From: CAYGZA01 sp964354135
GTDB lineage: Bacteria; Planctomycetota; Planctomycetia; Pirellulales; Thermoguttaceae
Reading direction: 5' to 3'
NCBI GenBank assembly: GCA_964354135.1
Contig: CAYGZA010000254.1
Location: forward strand, 1-9,931
DNA: 9,931 bases
Below the pieces are notes generated by a model that had not been told where the DNA came from, made no database searches, and saw only the letters and a program-made list of their open reading frames with translations. The stretch's first letter is position 1. Every line of letters begins with the position of its first letter. Below are positions 6,361 to 9,931 of this stretch, piece after piece. Both the position numbers and the translations under genes were made by a program.

Positions 6361-9300
6361 ATGCGACACGGCCATAGTACGTTCGTGTTCTTCGCTTGTC
6401 TTGCTTTGTCGGCTCTCTTCGGCGCGACGGCTTCCGCGTCGGAGGATGCCGCCTGGGTGAAACGCAGCGGCCCCGAGATCGGCCTGGGCAACCAGTTCCT
6501 CGAACTCTGGCTCCGCGCCGGGCAGAACCGCGTTGCGGCCGTCCGCCTCGTGAACCATTTGGCCAACCGGACCATCCCGCTAAAGTCGGACGATTTCTCC
6601 GTGGGCCTCGAAGGCCGGCCGGCGATTAGGGCCGCTGATTTCGCTTTCAAGGAGGCTCGGGACGAGGCGATCCCCGGCGGCAAGCGCCTAACGCTCCGTT
6701 TTGAGGGCGCCCCTTCCGGGACGCGGCTTGACGTGGTTTACGAACTCGCCGATGCCGACTTCTTTCTGCGGCGGCGCCTGGAATTGACCGCGAAGAAGCC
6801 GTTGGCGTTGCGGCAGGTGGACGTGTGGCTGGTCGGGCTCGATGGCAAGCCTTCGCACCAGGGCTTCGGCGAGCCGGTGCTCCTGGACGACACGTTCTGG
6901 GGCGTCGAGTTCCCCGCGGGGCACAACCAGCTCGCCGACGGGGTCGTGAAGCTAACCCAGTTCCCCGGCTGCACCACCGACCGCTTCACCAGCAAGACCG
7001 CCGTGCTCGGCGTGAGCGAGCCGGGGCGCGTCGCCCGGCGATTCCAGCAGTACGTCGAGACCTTCCGCGTCACCTCGCCGCGGACGTCGCTCTTCGTCAA
7101 TTACAACACCTGGTGGACGCTCATGCCGCCGACGGAGAAGAACGCCCTGGAATTGATCGACCTCTTCAAGCGGAAGCTCTTCGACCCCTACGGCGAGTCG
7201 ATCGACACGTTCACGCTGGACGACGGCTGGGACGTCAACGACAGCCTGTGGGACATCGACGCCAAGGCCCTTCCCCGCGGCTTCCAGCCGCTCGTCGAGC
7301 CGCTTGAGTCGATGAATGCCCGGCTGGGCATCTGGCTTTCGCCGTCGTCCGGCTATAGTCACGCCCCCTGGCTATCGACCCACGGCTACCAAGCCAACAG
7401 CAACCCGTGGTACGTCTGCCAGTCCGACCCCAAGTACCGCCGCGACATCGCGAAGCGGGTGACGGAGCTGGCCAAGAAGTACGAGGTCGCGTTTTTCAAG
7501 TTCGACGGCTTCTGTGCGACTTGCGACGCCAAGGGCCACGCCCACCTGCCCGGCCCCTATGCCCAGGAAGCGAACGTGGACGCCTTCATCGAGCTTCTGA
7601 CGGCGGTGCGGCAGGCCCGGCCCGGCATTTACCTCGACCCGACCTGCGGCATCTGGCTGAGCCCGTGGTGGCTTCGCTACGCCGATTCGCTCTGGGGCGA
7701 GGTCTCGGGCGACTACCCGGACATCATCGTGCCGGCGCCGATCGTCCGCGATAGCGCCACGACGACGCGCGACGCCATGTTCCGCCAGCGGTGCCGCGAG
7801 CACCCGGGTTTTCCGCCCGCGGCGATCGAGCACCTGGGGATCATCGTCATTACGCCGGAGAAGTGGGAAGACAACGCGATGATCGTCGTGGGGCGCGGCT
7901 GCCGGTTGTTGACCCTCTACATCGACCCCAAGCACTTCACCAAGGGCGACCGCGATTGGGCCTTCCTTGCCTCGCTCTTGAAATGGGTGCGGCACAACGC
8001 GGAGACGCTGAAGCGCACGGAATTGATCCTCGGCGACCCGATGCAACGAGAGCCCTACGGGTATGCCCACTTCTCCGGCCCGCGGGGGATCCTGGCAATC
8101 CGCAATCCGTTCATCGAGCCGAAGACGCTTGCGCTGAAACTGGATGAGTCAATGGGCTGGTCCAAGCCCGAGGCGCGGACGACCCCGCCGGGCGGCCGGT
8201 TCGCGGTGCGAATGGTCTACCCGCGGCACGAGGTGCTCAGTCCGATCGTGCGGTACGGGGACGTGCTGCGGCTCCATCTTCAGGGCTATGAGACCGCCAT
8301 CGTGCAGCTTGAGGCGGTCGATCCCGCGCGGCCGGTCCTGGTCGGTGCCCGGTATCAGGAGACGGGCCGCACGGGGAACCGGGCCACGTACGCGGTCTTC
8401 GCGCGCCCGGGCCAGAAGCTCGATATCCCCTTCTTGGGCATGAACCGTCCCGTGAAAGCCTCGCTCGACGGCCGGCCGGTAGCGCCCGCGGCGACCCAGC
8501 ACGGCACGGCCCTGCCGCTTGTCTGGGCGGGAACGGAGCGGGCTTGTCAAGTCGAAGACCCGTCCCTGGCGGCCGACGGCGCCGAGGCAGACTGGCGGAT
8601 CGCCGGCAAGTGCGTGGCCGTGGTGCCGGAGGCAGCGAAGGCCGCGATGCACGTCCTCTGCGACCCCCGAGGGAAGCTGCCCGGCGAGGTGGATTGCGTC
8701 GCCCGGGTCAACGGCAAGCCGGCGGAGGTCCGCGCCGTCCGGACGCTCCCCAAGGGCGACCAGGCCCACGGGCCGCACCCGTGGACGTGGTTCGCGTTCG
8801 ACCTGCCGGGCGGCCGTAGCGAGGTCTCGTTTGCGCTCAGTTGCCGGGCGAAGGGGACGCGATTTGTCGGCCAGGTCGGCTGGTGGCTCTGGGCCGAGCA
8901 TCCGCTCACCAAGAGCGCGCTTGAGATCGAGTATGCGGAACCGCTCCCCGAGCTGCGGCCGGAGCCGCTCCCGCTCCCGATCAAGATGGACCACGAGCAG
9001 GAAGTGCTGAGCGTTCGGCGGCCGACGCTGTTCCGCCTCGGCGCCCGCTGGCCGAAGACCCCGCAGCCGGTGGTCCACCTCGACGAGATCGCCCCCGATG
9101 AGGTGGTTCAGGACTACGGGAAACTGGAGAAGAACCGCAGCGTGTGGGAGAAGGAGATGATCATCGCGGGCAAGACTTTTGGCCGCGGCGTCGGCACCCA
9201 CGCCAACGGGCGCGCGGTTTTTGACCTCACCGGCGGCGGTTTCAAGACCTTCCGCTGCCAGGTCGGACGCGACGAGCACGCCGGCGACGGCCGCGTGGTG

Positions 9301-9483
9301 TTCGAGGTGTGGGTGGACGGGAAGAAGGCGTTCAACAGCGGCCCGATGCAGAAGACCACTCCTGCCAAGGCCGTGGAAGTAAACATCCAGGGAGCCGCCA
9401 CCCTGGAACTGCGGGCCCTGGACGGCGGCGACGGCATCAGCGGGGACCACGCCAACTGGGCCGAGGCCCAGCTCGTGCGGTAG
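6361..9483 (+). CDS. Secreted alpha-galactosidase-like glycoside hydrolase (clan GH-D) with C-terminal NPCBM domain
   Basis: This 1040-residue protein has a signal peptide (hydrophobic 8-20, ATASA with likely cleavage after 26). Residues about 30-230 form a beta-rich N-terminal region. The (beta/alpha)8 barrel covers about 240-560: FVNYNTWW near 245, TLDDGWD at 285-291 and AFFKFDGFCATCD from 378. K380-F-D-G matches the KFDGCYCD nucleophile motif of GH27 alpha-galactosidases, making Asp382 the predicted nucleophile. Asp451 in LWGEVSGDYPD is one acid/base candidate, less certain. Residues about 570-890 look beta-rich and are not recognised. Residues about 900-1040 are an NPCBM carbohydrate-binding domain (GRGVGTHANGRAVFDL, then DGRVVFEVWVDGKKAFNSG). 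GH27 and GH36 share the fold, so the exact family and the sugar (galactose or N-acetylgalactosamine) are open. GGAGGG at 6349-6354, six bases before the ATG, supports the start. It may be co-transcribed with the upstream hydrolase unless the palindrome stops transcription. Confidence 0.82.
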   Translation: MRHGHSTFVFFACLALSALFGATASASEDAAWVKRSGPEIGLGNQFLELWLRAGQNRVAAVRLVNHLANRTIPLKSDDFSVGLEGRPAIRAADFAFKEARDEAIPGGKRLTLRFEGAPSGTRLDVVYELADADFFLRRRLELTAKKPLALRQVDVWLVGLDGKPSHQGFGEPVLLDDTFWGVEFPAGHNQLADGVVKLTQFPGCTTDRFTSKTAVLGVSEPGRVARRFQQYVETFRVTSPRTSLFVNYNTWWTLMPPTEKNALELIDLFKRKLFDPYGESIDTFTLDDGWDVNDSLWDIDAKALPRGFQPLVEPLESMNARLGIWLSPSSGYSHAPWLSTHGYQANSNPWYVCQSDPKYRRDIAKRVTELAKKYEVAFFKFDGFCATCDAKGHAHLPGPYAQEANVDAFIELLTAVRQARPGIYLDPTCGIWLSPWWLRYADSLWGEVSGDYPDIIVPAPIVRDSATTTRDAMFRQRCREHPGFPPAAIEHLGIIVITPEKWEDNAMIVVGRGCRLLTLYIDPKHFTKGDRDWAFLASLLKWVRHNAETLKRTELILGDPMQREPYGYAHFSGPRGILAIRNPFIEPKTLALKLDESMGWSKPEARTTPPGGRFAVRMVYPRHEVLSPIVRYGDVLRLHLQGYETAIVQLEAVDPARPVLVGARYQETGRTGNRATYAVFARPGQKLDIPFLGMNRPVKASLDGRPVAPAATQHGTALPLVWAGTERACQVEDPSLAADGAEADWRIAGKCVAVVPEAAKAAMHVLCDPRGKLPGEVDCVARVNGKPAEVRAVRTLPKGDQAHGPHPWTWFAFDLPGGRSEVSFALSCRAKGTRFVGQVGWWLWAEHPLTKSALEIEYAEPLPELRPEPLPLPIKMDHEQEVLSVRRPTLFRLGARWPKTPQPVVHLDEIAPDEVVQDYGKLEKNRSVWEKEMIIAGKTFGRGVGTHANGRAVFDLTGGGFKTFRCQVGRDEHAGDGRVVFEVWVDGKKAFNSGPMQKTTPAKAVEVNIQGAATLELRALDGGDGISGDHANWAEAQLVR

Positions 9484-9704
9484 ATGTAAGCAGAGGGAAA
9501 GGCGGGAAAGAGGGAGAAACGGAGACGCGATTGAGGCAGTGTGTTGTCGTCGAAAGGTGTGGCGGGGTGGCATCGGGCTACCCCCCATTTGGAGCTATGG
9601 GGACAAAGGTCCTTGGGGTCGTCCGCTCCGGGACTTTTCGCCTTGTGCGGCCAAACGGTATACTCCGATTGTATAAACCATGGCCGCACTCGCAAGCACA
9701 ACTC
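9484..9704. other. Non-coding spacer with purine-rich tract and small inverted repeat
   Basis: Just after the glycoside hydrolase stop is a strand of almost pure purine (about 9488-9528, many GGGAAA-like steps). Further on, CCCCAT (9583-9588) and ATGGGG (9597-9602) form a 6-bp stem with an 8-nt loop. No T tract follows it directly, so I do not call a terminator. No protein-like frame was recognised here. Confidence 0.55.
9659..9664 (+). promoter_or_regulatory. Possible -10 element for the HEPN gene
   Basis: TATACT is a near-consensus -10 hexamer, 40 bp before the ATG at 9705, and TATAAA follows at 9672-9677. The only -35 at workable distance is TTTTCG (9635-9640, 18-bp spacer), a poor match. 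This is the most AT-rich patch upstream of the gene, so a promoter here is reasonable but unproven. Confidence 0.35.
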
Positions 9705-9931
9705 ATGTCCAGGATTCTCCAACCGAACGGCGACGACTATCCTGAGGCCGCGAAAAAGCACCTCGACGACGCTGAGACCCTCCTACACGCTGGGCGTTGC
9801 GATGGCGCTGGCTACCTGACCGGGTACATCGTGGAGTGCGTGCTGAAGACCGTTATCGTGCTAGAGGGGGGAAATGCCAATACCGTTCAAATAGTCATAA
9901 CCACCGACTCCATAAAGGTTTTCGTCAACGG
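9705..9931 (+). CDS. Probable HEPN-domain protein, N-terminal 75 codons, cut by window edge
   Basis: The frame reads from ATG at 9705 to the end of the window. Residues 12-30 (YPEAAKKHLDDAETLLHAG) and 31-48 (RCDGAGYLTGYIVECVLK) follow the pattern of helical HEPN proteins, in which KHL.DAE.LL is followed by R.DGA.YL.GY..EC.LK. HEPN proteins are often RNases, toxins of HEPN-MNT pairs or parts of defence systems, and others are accessory nucleotide-binding proteins. The usual C-terminal R-x4-6-H active site would lie beyond the edge, so catalysis cannot be judged. No nucleotidyltransferase partner is encoded just upstream; one could lie downstream. An in-frame TTG at 9669 is an alternative start and neither has a clear ribosome-binding site. 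The last 90 bases are more AT-rich than the rest of the window, which may mark acquired DNA. Family call moderately sure; role unknown. Confidence 0.6.
   Translation, partial: MSRILQPNGDDYPEAAKKHLDDAETLLHAGRCDGAGYLTGYIVECVLKTVIVLEGGNANTVQIVITTDSIKVFVN

Noticed and set aside
8149..9588. 479-codon minus-strand frame opposite the glycoside hydrolase C-terminus
   Set aside because: It is antisense to the NPCBM-containing end of a convincing protein. The translation is Arg/Pro/His/Gly-rich without recognisable motifs.
9605..9638. Possible terminator after the glycoside hydrolase (GTCC/GGAC stem followed by TTTT)
   Set aside because: The stem is only four base pairs (9621-9624 with 9631-9634) with a short T run, too weak to call.
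9541..9819. 92-codon plus-strand frame before and across the HEPN start
   Set aside because: It overlaps the HEPN frame in another phase, contains the promoter-like patch and shows no recognisable sequence.

Overview
The window looks like chromosomal DNA of a GC-rich Gram-negative bacterium, most likely a planctomycete of the Pirellula type. This is an inference. It rests on high GC with strong G/C third positions, large secreted multidomain carbohydrate-active proteins with Sec signal peptides, an NPCBM module, loosely packed genes and weak ribosome-binding sites on several genes. No rRNA, tRNA, CRISPR array, insertion sequence or prophage gene was seen.

Left part (1-3900, minus strand): a three-gene polyphosphate module, transcribed right to left. 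A CHAD-domain protein (2482-3780) comes first, then a Ppx/GppA-type exopolyphosphatase with a C-terminal HD-like domain (880-2445), then polyphosphate kinase Ppk1 (726 to beyond base 1, only the N-terminal 242 residues present). Ppk makes polyP, Ppx-type enzymes degrade it, and CHAD proteins bind polyP or its granules, so the set covers synthesis, turnover and binding. A good sigma-70-type promoter (TTGAGG, 17-bp spacer, TACTAT) lies upstream of the CHAD gene. A perfect palindrome fills its spacer and a second, wider inverted repeat encloses the whole promoter, which suggests a dedicated regulator. The Ppx homologue has an altered phosphate-binding motif, and the ppx-ppk spacer holds a cluster of perfect short stem-loops.

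Middle (3781-4218): a 438-bp divergent intergenic region carrying the promoter above, two C8 tracts and only a weak candidate promoter for the rightward genes.

Right part (4219-9483, plus strand): two exported hydrolases in the same direction. The first (679 aa) is a tandem alpha/beta-hydrolase with an apparently intact triad in its first half and a degenerate second half. The second (1040 aa) is an alpha-galactosidase-like glycoside hydrolase (clan GH-D, KFDG nucleophile motif) with a C-terminal NPCBM domain. Their 102-bp spacer holds a perfect 30-bp palindrome. They may act together on a decorated polysaccharide, one removing esters and one cleaving glycosides, but the substrate cannot be read from sequence.

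Right edge (9484-9931): a non-coding stretch, then the first 75 codons of a probable HEPN-domain protein, visibly more AT-rich towards the edge and running out of the window.
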